From: Gamarada debralockiae
Taxonomy: Eukaryota; Ascomycota; Leotiomycetes; Helotiales; Hyphodiscaceae
Assembly: GCA_002803225.1 (NCBI GenBank)
Contig: NXFV01001911.1
Location: 83,522 to 147,521, forward strand
Length of the DNA: 64,000 nt
Direction: 5' to 3'
Shown here: positions 33,026-44,096 of the stretch, piece after piece
Numbering within the stretch: the first letter of the stretch is position 1
Layout: each line of letters begins with the position of its first letter
The notes under the pieces: generated by a model
Seen by the model: the letters and a program-made list of their open reading frames with translations, nothing else
Told to the model about the DNA's origin: nothing
Databases searched by the model: none
Made by a program: the position numbers and the translations under genes

Positions 33026-33106
33026 GTGACCAACTGATTTGTGACCGACAGATTTGTGACCGACAGATTTGTGACCGACAGATTTGTGACCGACAGATTT
33101 GTGACC
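33026..33106 (+). repeat. 15-bp tandem minisatellite, five units
   Basis: The unit is GTGACCGACAGATTT. The first copy (33026-33040) differs at two bases, four exact copies follow (33041-33100), and a partial unit ends the array. The period is a multiple of three, so both strands stay open across it; the minus strand reads as NLSVT repeats. No supported gene contains it. Confidence 0.95.
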
Positions 33107-34298
33107 AGATCCGTAGAAGCTAAAGCTATGGAAAGGTTCTCTGCTTTGTCTACAAGCATTTCCGAAGTTCCTTCTGGGGAACTGGGGAAGGGGATGCGGA
33201 GGATGGACGGTTGGAGGCATCTATTCATTGCGACCGTGTCAGTCCGTATTTGGAGGTGTAGGAAGGGGATACACACGTAGAGATCCTTCATATAGCCAGG
33301 ATAATTCCAATGTGCTGCTGGAAGCTTTGCGGGGTCCATCCAGGCGTTTATATGTTAATCGGTATTACACATAGTTGATTTACAGCACACAGCATTACCC
33401 AAACAGTCATTCGTACCTGGCTTAAAAAGTAGTCTTCTAAAGCTGGAGAGTTGAGGCAACACGAGGAAAGGAGGCTAAGGAAACCGTCAAGTTCAAGCTT
33501 CTGGATCACTGTTATAATAACAACTAAAAAGACATGTACACTTGACCAAAGTTTTTTCTATTTAAGACTGGTTACCGCTGTTGCCTCTGGTCCACTTTGT
33601 CAAGCTTCCTACGTTTTTAAATAAGCAGAATGAAATAAAGACAACAAGGTTCCTTCTTCTCTGGTCTCAGTGAGTCACTGAACGCCTCATCTCAACCTCC
33701 GTTTTCCACGCCCTCGGCAGCCTCTGAAGCAACTCAGCGAGTTCGCACAAATCAATACCAATTTATTTCTTCCCTTTCGCGTCTTCATCTTCCTCATTAA
33801 CGTGCTCCGTCTCTTTCTACGTTCTACATAGATTGAGCAGTACACCCCAACCCTCCAATCTATTCTCACGATTCTTTCTGCTTACACACACACACCCCAC
33901 GATATTCAATTCTACGGGCTGAATCTCCTAGTCTCAAATCTGGCGGACTCCGAGCCTCGAATACCTGCTGGCGTCATGCCACAGCTCACCCGGCCTCCAT
34001 AACTCGACCGGCGATGAATACCCCTGCTGCTCCTTGAGCTGGCGAGCAGGAACGTCTCTAGATCGAGGACCTTTACCCGCTCATCAAGAAAGAGGAGAGC
34101 GATTACACCGAAACTATAATACGTGCACCTTTAGATACCCAAGTCTCCAACTGGGGAACCAGTAAGCAACCCGTTCAGAAGCAGAAGGCAATTCTAACAA
34201 GTGGCAGATACCACACTACCTGCAAACTTAATATCAAGAATCTCTACAAGAGAACGAATAAACAACAGTAGAAATCCTCTGCGGGTTAAACCGTCAAG
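33107..34298. other. Gene-poor stretch before the ATPase relic
   Basis: A stretch of 1.2 kb of low coding potential with pyrimidine-rich patches around 33680-33900. I looked for the missing N-terminal half of the ATPase (including the phosphorylation motif DKTGT) and did not find it. Confidence 0.4.
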
Positions 34299-36018
34299 AT
34301 GCGACCTACACTAGACCGGACTTGGTCGTCCTGGAAGTCTGTGATGACCAGATCTAGCGAGGTCTCCTCTGAAGACTCCAAACTTAGCCATGGTATGTTC
34401 TCCATCACCGGGTGCAAACCCCGTCCGCTAAGAACGATAGTCTACTCCTGGCGCAAGGCTCCAGGTATCCAAGACGCGTCCTGCGAAGCAGCACGATTTA
34501 ATGATCAAAACAGCGAGGAACTATGCAAGAGAGCCGCTAACTTCAACTCTGAGGGTTACCGTGTGCTTCTAGTTGCCACGAGAACTGTCGCAAACCATGA
34601 GATGGAGAACTCTACTGAACCTGAATGTCTCTCTCTCGACCGTGGCATGGTTTTAGAGGGCCTCCTTACCTTCCTTGACCCTTTAAAGGATGACGCTAAG
34701 CCTTCTATCGCTCAGTTACAGGAACTTGGCGTTGATGTCAGAGTCTTCACTGGCGATAATCTTGGAGCCGCAATGAAAGTCTGTCGGAGCCTTGAGATTG
34801 TCAAGGAAGTTGACGAAGAGAATATCCCGGCTATCACTGGTCAGGATCTTGCCCAGCTCGATGATGATGAGTTCAAGCGTATTGTTAAGTATTGCAAGGT
34901 CTTCGCCAAGCTTACCCCTACTCAGAAGGCAAAGGTTGTCTTGTGCCTCAAGGATCTAGGAGAGGTTGTTGGCATGCTTGGTGATAGAATCAATTATTGT
35001 GTTGCACTACGCGATGCTGACGCTGGAATCACGGTCGACACTGGAGCGAATGCTGCAAAGGATTGTGCCAATGATTCGTTCCTTTCTTCCTATTCCAGAC
35101 TGTTTCGGGACTCGCGAGGAGGTGTCCCTCCCATCCTCGCTTCTCCTGAAACAAAGTTGCTACTCTTATTCCTTTCCAGAAGAAGGCCTGCTGACTCCGA
35201 GATCCTGAACAGTCATCCTTATGAAGAAGGAGCTCTCGATCATCGTTGATTGTGTACGCATTGGGCGCATCACCCAAGGAAATACGTAAGTTTTGCAGTC
35301 TCTATGAGCTGGCCCAAGCTAACATCTGTTTGGCATCAAATACATTAAGATGGTGGCCTCGTCCAACTTTGGAAACGTCTTCAGTGTCTTGATCGCCAGC
35401 GCCTGGCTGCCCTACAATCCTATGACCCCCTTGCAAGTACTCATCCAAAACCTGTTGTACGACATTTCCCAAATCGCCATTCCACGGGACCATATGGATG
35501 ATGAGTTTGTCGCTATACCACAGGACTGGCACATTTGGGATCTCCTGAGATTCATTGTCGTGTTGGGACCCACATCAAGCACCATCGATGTTTGCACCTT
35601 TCTGCTCAACTGGTTCTACTACGGTATTCGCTCAGCACAGGACTCTCATATTGCTGCACTTTTCCATGCGTAAGTTCAGCAGTCCACTTCTTGCGCTACC
35701 GCGACACATGTTCTAACGTTTTAACAGCCACTGGTTCATGGAAGGTCTTCTCACCCAGACTATCATTATTAATCTTCTTCGTACCGCCAAGGTGCCGTTC
35801 CTCCAGAGCAACGCGCAAAGCCGGTCATCTACAGCACATCTATCATCAAGGCTATAGGGTTTGTTCTCCCATATATTCCAGGTCTTTCCAAAGCCTTCGG
35901 ATTTGTTTGGCTAGAACCCACTTTCTTCGGATTTCTTGCTGCAGAGTTGGTCCTCTACTGCGTCAAGGTTCAGGGTTTGAAGAAGATTTATATCAAGCTT
36001 TTCAAGAAATGGCTGTAG
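34299..36018 (+). pseudogene. Broken MgtA-type (P3B) P-type ATPase
   Basis: The C-terminal half of a magnesium-transporting P-type ATPase is recognisable, but the gene is broken. The first frame (34299 to about 35085) covers the nucleotide-binding and hinge parts: GLLTFLDPLKDDAKPSI, LGVDVRVFTGDN and FAKLTPTQKAKVV. The hinge motif GDGIND reads GDRINY, with two key residues changed. After KDCAND about 130 unrelated bases interrupt the family match, which resumes at 35221 (MKKELSIIVDCVRIGRITQGN). After a likely intron comes YIKMVASSNFGNVFSVLIAS and membrane segments to about 35669. Another intron-like gap leads to HWFMEGLLTQTIIINLLRTAK. A one-base frameshift near 35815 precedes the end, KPVIYSTSIIKAIGF to FKKWL. 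The N-terminal membrane and actuator domains and the phosphorylation site are absent. Confidence 0.8.
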
Positions 36019-36999
36019 ATAATTCTGACGGAAATTCGAGCATCCGTGGTTGGACAAGTGGACGTGTGTGTATGTTCTTGTCATTCAACGTCTACGGATA
36101 GAGGTGATGAAAAGAGGAGATGTTTGTCGGATTCGTACTTTCTTTCTCGCGCTTTCCTCGCTTTGCACTACTTCTTTGCTGAGCCTCTTATGTTTCCTTG
36201 CCTTGCGACCCTTTCAAGACATTAATTGGGCATATGTCCGCCAGTCTTCAGACGCATCATGTTCCTTTTCTATCATCTTGCTTTGCGGAGACGCTAATTT
36301 GGACTTCTTAGTCTTCCTACTCTGTCTTCTGAACATACTGTACTCAGCAGCATCGCAAAGCTTGTCTAGCCAAGCTCTCCATGAAGACCGAGGCCATTAG
36401 CGCTTCGCTGTGAAGTCAACAAGTCTAAGAACCCTCTAGCCCTTTGAAGAAGCAATTCAATTGTTTTACAGCTCCAGCGGCCCCCAATCAGCCACCACCC
36501 CTAATATCCTCAACCAAGTATTCCAATTCCTCGTCTCCTGTAACCGGCTCCCTATTCGACGAAATTATAGCAATTATACCAAGAATGCAAGCGACGTGGC
36601 ACCTGCGGCCCGCCGAGCTTCTTGTGTAACGTTCATGCACTGTCAACCCAATGACAGATTAATTGCAAACTTTGATTCCAATCAAGACCAGCCATTTTCG
36701 TACTCGGTCAGCCTTATGACCTGGCCCACGAACAGGCATCTAGAAATGTCCCTTATCAGCTGCACACATTTTTAAAGTCGAGCGCTTGCTCAGCTCTCTT
36801 CCGTAGACACTTTTATTTCTCAATTCAGCTCATTCTCAGTTCTATATTTGTGGCAAACAATCTTTCTGAGATTGGCTGCAAGAAATCTTGAGGCCGGAAT
36901 CTCACCATGCTCTTCTTACCCCGCATTATTCAAGTCAATTGATCAGACAGCTTTCAAGCGCGCAACATATCCCTAATCGAGAACGAAATCAAAGCAGCG
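36019..36999. other. Intergenic, no gene seen
   Basis: A stretch of 980 bases between the ATPase relic and a small gene. Short overlapping frames have no family character. It may carry the promoter of the next gene. Confidence 0.4.
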
Positions 37000-37476
37000 A
37001 TGACCTCCAAACCCTCACCAGAACAATCCACGACCTCAACGACCTCTCTACCCTCCGCAACAATGCCTCAAAAATCCAAAACCAATTCTTTATCCATAGC
37101 CACCTCGCCTCTCCCTCAGTCGCGACCTCATTCAAACGCACCGTTCTCCGCTACCCCGCAACGCACTGCAAGCGATCCATTCCCTCCACCCTCACCCTCC
37201 TTCATCAAATCATCTATCCAGCGTGTTTCGACGGAACAACCGAAATCGGCAGGACATGTAGGCAAGAACGTGAAGTTTGGGTTTGGGAGACATGCGGAGG
37301 ATGGAGACAAGAGGGTGGAAGGGAAGGGGGAAGGGGGACATTCGCCAAAGACGAAACATCCTCATGAGACGCATGTTAATGTTTATACCGAGTGTGGGAG
37401 ACATAGTAATGATTGGCTTTTTGGAGGTTGGTCGGTGGGTGGGGTCGTTAAAAGGGTTTTGGGACGGAAGGATTGA
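37000..37476 (+). CDS. Small conserved fungal protein of unknown function
   Basis: A single-exon frame of 158 residues starting at an ATG (MTSKPSPEQSTT). The N-terminal 100 residues are of low complexity, rich in Ser, Thr and Pro. The C-terminal part reads HVNVYTECGRHSNDWLFGGW, followed by SVGGVVKRVLGRKD. I recall this ECGRHxxDWLFGG-type ending from short uncharacterised proteins of filamentous ascomycetes. No signal peptide or membrane span is seen. An overlapping frame from 36888 is open over the same DNA but has no such pattern. The function is unknown, and gene status rests on the C-terminal motif. Confidence 0.5.
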   Translation: MTSKPSPEQSTTSTTSLPSATMPQKSKTNSLSIATSPLPQSRPHSNAPFSATPQRTASDPFPPPSPSFIKSSIQRVSTEQPKSAGHVGKNVKFGFGRHAEDGDKRVEGKGEGGHSPKTKHPHETHVNVYTECGRHSNDWLFGGWSVGGVVKRVLGRKD

Positions 37477-38360
37477 CGGTGTGGAAGGAAGAAGGGGGGT
37501 GGTGAGGTTGAATGATATGATACCCCGATGATTGATGGCATGCTTATGGAGTTTGATTGGACATTGGGAGATGCGAACGTTTTCGATTTGGGCATGATTT
37601 GGGATGATGGCTTCATTAAAAAGTATTTGGAATTGGAAATTCATATAATTCGTAGTCTTTTTTTGGAGACAGAAAAGTTTGCATACAGATATTGATGTGG
37701 AAAGGAAATCTAACCCGAGTTATTTACTTCCACAATCACGCCCTTCAAAAGTATGCGAAGTGGAAAGGTGCTTGCGCTTATTCCAATTGTAGACGCCTCT
37801 CACAAGACTTGGCGACTTCCGAGCGGTGCTAACCTCTTCCCCCTTTCATACCAAAAACATACCGCATACCTCAACTTCGGCTTGCACTCCGCCAGCCAAG
37901 AAGGTCCAGCAAGTGCCTACCTCGACTTATCATCTGTCTCCAGTAACTCATTCTCTGCCTCACTCAAGTTCATTTATGTTTACCTCATTCCCATCCTCCG
38001 AGTGACTCGAAATTGACAAAATGCTTCTGGAACTTAGATTGGAGAACAGAATGACGACAACAATACATACGACGATGAATTGTACGGTGACAATAATACG
38101 AGTATGAGAAGGATCAGGAGAAGTAGAGGGAAGCAGGGGGCATTTGATTTAGAATCAGATGTTGAGCCGGTACAAGAACGTTGCTTGAGAGCGACGTTTA
38201 TTACTCTGCTCAAGTTGACTGGCTCTGATCGTCAGCGCAGTGAGGCCCGCCTCGATTGTAAGGAGAGCTCGATGAGACTGGCGACGGGCCGGTCTTACCC
38301 AAGTCCCATGCACCTCGAAACACACTGTTGGAGAACATCTAACAATGGAGGGAGGTGCGA
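37477..38360. other. Intergenic, no gene seen
   Basis: A stretch of 884 bases between convergent 3' ends. A plus-strand frame of 87 residues at about 37753-38016 has no recognisable features. No repeat or RNA gene is seen. Confidence 0.4.
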
Positions 38361-40562
38361 TCAATCCGTCCCTTCTATTCCTCCCAGGCCGCAAAATTGG
38401 CTTGCTACCTTCTTTCTCTCCAAATCCTCCCCAAAAACACCGCTTTCTGTTCCCATAACTTGAAGGGCCATCGCCATACCACCAGCATGATGCCACAGGA
38501 TGTGGCAATGGAACAACCAGATCCCTTCATTATCGGCGCGAAAACGAATAACAACATAACCCTTGGCCGGGATGTAGACTGTATCCTTTCGAACAGGGTT
38601 GCTGAGATTGTATGGCCCGCAGCGGGGAGGCTTTGAAGAGAATGGATTATATAGCGGACCGTAAATTTGGGAGCATGAGGATATGACGAAGAAGTCGAAG
38701 CCGTGCTAATAATTTTGCGTATTAGTGACCTGTATTCTGTCCAGAAGTAGATGCGGGTTAAAGAGAGACGTACGAGATGGAAAGGATGGCCGGTGAAATC
38801 TTGGTTGTTGACCACGACGTCTATCCATCGTGGCTCTTTCGAACCAGTCCATGGCGCAAGTTGATTTTTGTCCCATTCATTCCGGTCCAGTGCTAGTAGA
38901 GGCAGTCGTGGATCGGCTTGAACTTTCCATGATGTCCGATTTATCCGCCCTTCAGGCATGTTCAAGTTTGTTGACGCGATGACCACATTGACGTAGATCA
39001 CGAAGACTTGGTCAGCTTCCGTTGGAAGGACATTGGGTGAAGCAAGGAGGCCAGTTAAATCGGAGAGCAGGAGATGATTTGGTGAAATTGAAGGTTTTCG
39101 ATGAGGGACAGGCCTGCGTCCGGATAGTTTTGAGCGAGCCAAGGTAATTGGAAACGATTGGGAGGGAGTGAGAGCGATGTTTGTTATGAGGAAATTCCTG
39201 TAGCGGCAAGAGTTATGACTTCTTGATCTGAGAATTTTTCGCTGACTTACTCTTGGTCAAGTGTAACCTTGAATAGGGGGTTCTCAGCCAAACCCTCCAT
39301 TTCCACAATAAAATCAACTCTTTCACCTGGGTACAGAACTCCCACTGACTCGACCATTACATCTTCCTCGACGGCGTTCCCACCGTCGAGTTGGACAGCG
39401 GACATCTTGGAACCCGGTATAGAGATCGTGAATCCGGCCAGAGACCTAGCAGCAGTAAGGTTATTTGGGTTTGGGATTTTTAGATGTGTCCACTTACCCC
39501 ACATTAACCACGCGAAATCTATACTTCTTCCCTTCTGTTGCACGCAATCCTGGTATTTTTGTCTCTCCTATGCATTGGAGGCCACTTTTGGCTGCGAGCA
39601 TTGAGCAATTGAATGAGCCCATTCCATTGATGAGAAGGGAATCCGGCACGGGCTCGGCTCCAGCACTTGACCAGTGTAAATACTTCTTCAATAATGCATC
39701 GGCCGGGTTATGATACCAGTCCCCAATAAGTAGTAGCATTTCTTCGTCGTAAGCATATTTCGTAGTCTCATCTTCAATCTCAGCAGGCTTGTGCACTATG
39801 AGACCACCATATAATCCATCACCTATCTGCTCTCGGGAGTGAGAATGATACCTTAATTTGGGATCAGCACCGTCTTTTTGAAAGTATTTTAGTTTGGAAT
39901 ATCTTACCAAAAAGTTCCGGCTTGATCGGCATCAATATTGAATTTGTAGGTAAAGTTTCCGCCTGGAGGTATTGGGCATTGTGTGAAGCCAACAGCCCCA
40001 TCCATCTCGTTCGATCCTGTTTCGATCCTAATTAGAGGCTTTTCAACATCATCTGCTGTTCAAATATCCTTGAAAATTTACCTGTCATATGCAAGCCGTG
40101 CCAGTGTATCGATACACCCTCGCCATCCTGTAGTTTGTTCACCACCTCCACCACAATTGTATCTCCTGACCGCGCCTCAATCGCTGGCCCAGGGAACGCA
40201 TCTTTTGCCATCAGAAAAGTATCTTCAAAGCGGAAGGTAGCGGTATTACCATTGATGAGATAGACACGTTTCTTGACTCCATCGGGGGCTCTGAAGCCAG
40301 CTGTTATCACCCAGCTGTAACTAATCGTCTTCGGATTGTGAAAAGCATGGTCTTGGGGGTGCAAAATCCCCTCGAAAGAGCGTTCATCAGCGTCAAATGA
40401 CGTTGAAGATGGTAGGAGATACCAGTTTTGAAGCCAATTATTTCCGGATAAGAACTGATAATACAATTTGAGGAATAGAAGGCTGGTCACAAGAATTAAA
40501 CTCGTTGTCAAGAGAAAGATTATGTTGACCTGCTTGGGGCGAACTTTCGCCCCCGAGTTCAT
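38361..40562 (-). CDS. Membrane-anchored multicopper oxidase (ascomycete laccase-like)
   Basis: Multicopper oxidases oxidise phenols or metal ions at a type 1 copper and reduce oxygen to water at a trinuclear site. Exons are 40562-40082, 40016-39908, 39851-39498, 39445-39251, 39197-38774 and 38705-38361, giving 635 residues. All four copper motifs are intact: HWHG (about 153-156), YHSHS (about 198-202), HPFHLHG (517-523) and HCHILWHHAGGM (587-598), with a methionine at the axial position. A hydrophobic segment at residues 12-35 (VNIIFLLTTSLILVTSLLF) after a short basic N-terminus predicts a type II membrane anchor rather than a cleaved signal. The C-terminus ends GLGGIEGTD and lacks the DSGL-type plug of classical ascomycete laccases. 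Substrate is unknown. It is divergent from a secreted phosphoesterase. Confidence 0.88.
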
Positions 40563-41542
40563 GGTCTTACAAGAGTACACAGCTGCGAAAAGATGGGATG
40601 AAATCCCCACGAAAGAGAAGAAGATGTGTGATTCCAAAACGGCGATAACACGTCCAGTCACCCTTGGCCTTGTCGTGGATTGACGCGCCCCTGCCAAGTA
40701 CCATGGCTTTTAAGTAACGTAGCACAATGATACGCATCAAGCGATCTCTGCCATTGATTTGATGATGCCGAGAAACCTGGCCATCGAAAACTCAGGGTTG
40801 GAACGAGCCCCTGTCTGCCAAAAATATGCGGTGTGTTGTTAGCCATATTTAGATCACGTGATCAAATAGACACTGTGTAAATTGATGCGTTGACGGATTT
40901 AAAGCCGGCACTTGCACGCCACAGGTGCAGTTGGTGGAGAGCACCCTCAAGTTCGTGAACACCACCGTTGCATCGGAAAGCTCTAGTGCCCTATCAAATT
41001 CAGCACGTGGAGTAATCACACCTACATATTCATACGAACGAGCATAACCCCGCATTTGAAAATGAAGCTTCTCTTCGAAGTTCTCGGGGTCCCCCCATTC
41101 TTGGCTATCACCGTTCTGGCAACGTCGGTATTGTGGTATCGTGCAGCAATTGCTTCTCACAGATGTTCCCACCTTCCGATCTGGGGAACGTCTTTGATAT
41201 ATCGATATTTTATTGCATGAAGTGTCGTGGGGAGAGCCAGCACGTGGATTGACAACGAATTGATTCTTACATGTACCTTCGAGTGGGGTCTAGAAACGAG
41301 GGACGGATAATTACTTCCTCTATACACTCAGGATGTTCAGAATAATCCTTCCAAGAAAAATTGCAAGGTCTTGTAGTCGGGGCAGCTTCATTGGACGTCG
41401 TCGGACAAACGTATCTTGACTCTCTTCTACGTTGCTCTCATGTTGAAGTTCCCAAGCAATATTTCTTAAGTATATGATATTTTGCGTTTCCCAACCCAAA
41501 GTTGAGTAAAGTTCGAGCTCAGGCACTTGCTATATTATCAAT
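40563..41542. promoter_or_regulatory. Shared promoter region with three CACGTG boxes
   Basis: A stretch of 980 bases between the divergent multicopper oxidase and phosphoesterase starts. CACGTG occurs at 40855-40860 (inside the 12-bp palindrome GATCACGTGATC), 41004-41009 and 41241-41246. This hexamer is bound by basic helix-loop-helix factors such as Pho4/NUC-1. A minus-strand frame of 107 residues inside the region has no family resemblance and is not called. Confidence 0.55.
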
Positions 41543-43925
41543 ATGGATGTGAGAACTTCTCTCGTCGTACTCGCCCTGGCTGTTATGGTCGGTGCGGGAT
41601 CACTCGCAGACGTCAAGCATGTAGTCATGATCATGTTCGAGAACAGATCCTTTGATCACGTAGGCAGCTACTAAAGCCTCTTTGCTTCCTCTAAGTTGAC
41701 ACGATTCCAGTATTTTGGCACGATGTCAGGAGTTCGTGGATTCTCCGATCCAAACGTTCAAGTTAATCCTACTGGATACTCCACGTTTGAACAGTTCGTT
41801 CGTCCCTCCACCTCCCTTGACCGTTTCTAATATTTTTGAACAAAGACTATTAGACTCCGGTCTTACTACAGCGGCTGATGTTCTCCTCCCCTGGAACGCT
41901 GCTTATCTTGGCGGTAACTGGAGTGATGCCGCACAGTGCACATGGGGTGGAAGTAATGCCTGGACCGAGAACCACGCAGCTTACAACGGTGGACTGAATG
42001 ATCACTGGGCCCTGAATAATACTCCATGGAGTCTTCAATACTACACGAGGGACATTATTCCGGTTCATTTCGGGATTGCGGAAGCATTTACAGTTGCAGA
42101 TATGTATCAGGTGACTGGTTTAAAGTCTTTTCCATATTTCTGACGCTGACGGAAGGTAGCAATCCGTCATGGCTTGCACAAATCCCAACCGTGTCACGTG
42201 GATGAGTGGATCAGTCAATGTTCCCGGAGGTCCACAAAGCCCTGATGAAGGCGGAACTCTGTTGCAGAATTCTTGCACACCAGGTAACCTCAACTATCCT
42301 ACGTTTCTTTGGTTTTGAGCTAATTCGGTTAGGTTGTGATATTGTCAGCCCGCCCATCGACTGCTGTCCCCTGAAATGGAAGACCTACGCTGAGGTAGGC
42401 ATTGAGCACGCACATCTTATTTGCTCTCAATATCACGAGAAATTCATGCTAATTTGTTGCTAGTATCTTCAAGATGCTGGCGTTGATTGGCGGCTATACC
42501 AAGATGACTTTGATGTAGCCGGGCAAGATCTATTCAACATCTTCGAAGTATTTGAGGAATCCGGACCCGGAGACCCTCTTTACTACCGCGGCAGCTCCTA
42601 CTTTGCAAACAATACACTTGATGCTTTCTATGCTGACGCAATGAATGGTACGCTCCCACAGGTCAGCTGGCTCATTCCGGAGCAAGCATTAAGCGAGCAT
42701 CCCCCCTGGATGCCAAGAGATGGGGCTTGGCTTCAAAAACAGATCGTTGAAGCAGTCATCAATGGGAAATCGTGGGAGAACACTGTATTGATGATCTCAT
42801 ATGATGGTAAGTCTTCTTGGTTTGAAGTTTAGCGCGGTTCTAATGAGAGAGGCTTTCAGAGGAAGGCGGTTGGTATGATCACGTGAGCCCATATCACTCA
42901 CCGTAAGAAACCCGCTGCGAAGGAGAGAGTTTGAATTCTAATTTGAAGCAGAAATGGAACAGCAGGTGAATGGATGGAGGATCCGTACGGTGACTTCGGA
43001 TACACATTTGCAGGACCTGGCTCTCGGCTACCTTTCACTATCATTTCGCCATGGACACGTGGTGGTAGAGTGTTCACTGAGCATGCTGATCACATTTCTC
43101 AATGTAAATTTTCACTCTTGTTCCTGGCTTCTTGAGATTAACAAAACTAGGGCTGTTCATCGAGCAATTTCTACAAGCAAACGGTTTTGAAGTTCAAAGC
43201 GGTAGGTAACCTACTGCCCTTCTGACGACGTGAACTAATTAGGCAGAACAAATTTCCACCTGGCGACGAGACCACATGTCGAACCTCGTAAACGCCTTCG
43301 ATTTCGACAACGTAAGCCCTTGCAATTCCAAACCCACTCAATAAAGCTAACCCCCCAGCCCGACTTCTCCATCCCAGTCCTCCCCGACATCGCACCCCCA
43401 ACAACAGACGCCGACGGAAATTTCATCGACGTATCAATCTGCCAAGCCGAATACCCAACCCAAGCGCCTCCGCCCTACGGCATCCAAGCTCCAGCCACCC
43501 AGCTCTATCTCCTCTCCGAACAAGGCTTCAAGCCCATCCGGGGCACACTAACAGAGGGTCGCTACCTAACCTTCGAGTCCAACGGCTATGCTCTCACTAT
43601 CTCCGGCTCTCAATTCATAGCGACGAAAGCGACTGCGGCACATGATGATATCAATCAACGGTGGATTGTGCATGAGCTTGAGGAGGGGGCAACGCAGTTT
43701 AATATTTCGAGTGCGGCGAATGGGATGTGGGTTTCTCAGCATACGAGTTTGAGTCATGATGTTAGTGGGGCGGAGGTTTATACTATTGAGTTTGTGAGTG
43801 GGAGTGGAGGGTATACGTTACAGAAGGAGAATGGGGAATTTTTGACTTTTGATGTGGGTGGGGAGGTGGTTATTAGCAGTAGTGCTCAGAGCTTTGAGGT
43901 CTTCAGTGTCACTTATAGCTCTTGA
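41543..43925 (+). CDS. Secreted phospholipase C-type phosphoesterase
   Basis: This belongs to the phosphoesterase family that includes non-haemolytic phospholipases C and AcpA-type acid phosphatases, which release phosphate from lipids or other esters. Eleven exons are inferred: 41543-41659, 41711-41793, 41846-42110, 42160-42283, 42333-42394, 42464-42806, 42860-42902, 42952-43103, 43151-43201, 43247-43311 and 43359-43925, giving 623 residues. A signal peptide is visible (MDVRTSLVVLALAVMVGAGS). The catalytic start motif is VVMIMFENRSFDHYFGTMSG (residues 28-47). Other family blocks are NDHWALNNTPWS, NPNRVTWMSGSVNVPGGPQ, MISYDEEGGWYDHVSP and WTRGGRVFTEHADHISQ. The C-terminal 120 residues look like an added beta-rich domain. 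It is divergent from the multicopper oxidase and converges with BFR2. Confidence 0.88.
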
Positions 43926-44096
43926 TGAGGTAGAGGGGAATGGTCCGGATCCTGATTTGGGATTGTTCAGTAATACACTTGAAGGTACTGAATGGAAAGA
44001 TTCATGGACGGTTGGCTGACCAAAGGGGTAGTAGACAGGAGGCACACTTTGGTTTGATGTGGTATTATTCCACATCCTGTATCCAAGCAAAGGCTC

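Noticed and set aside
33041..33280. Plus-strand frame with FVTDR repeats
   Set aside because: It only reflects the 15-bp tandem repeat being free of stops; no family resemblance outside the repeat.
40849..41172. Minus-strand frame of 107 codons in the shared promoter
   Set aside because: No family features, overlaps two of the three CACGTG boxes, and lies between two clear divergent genes.
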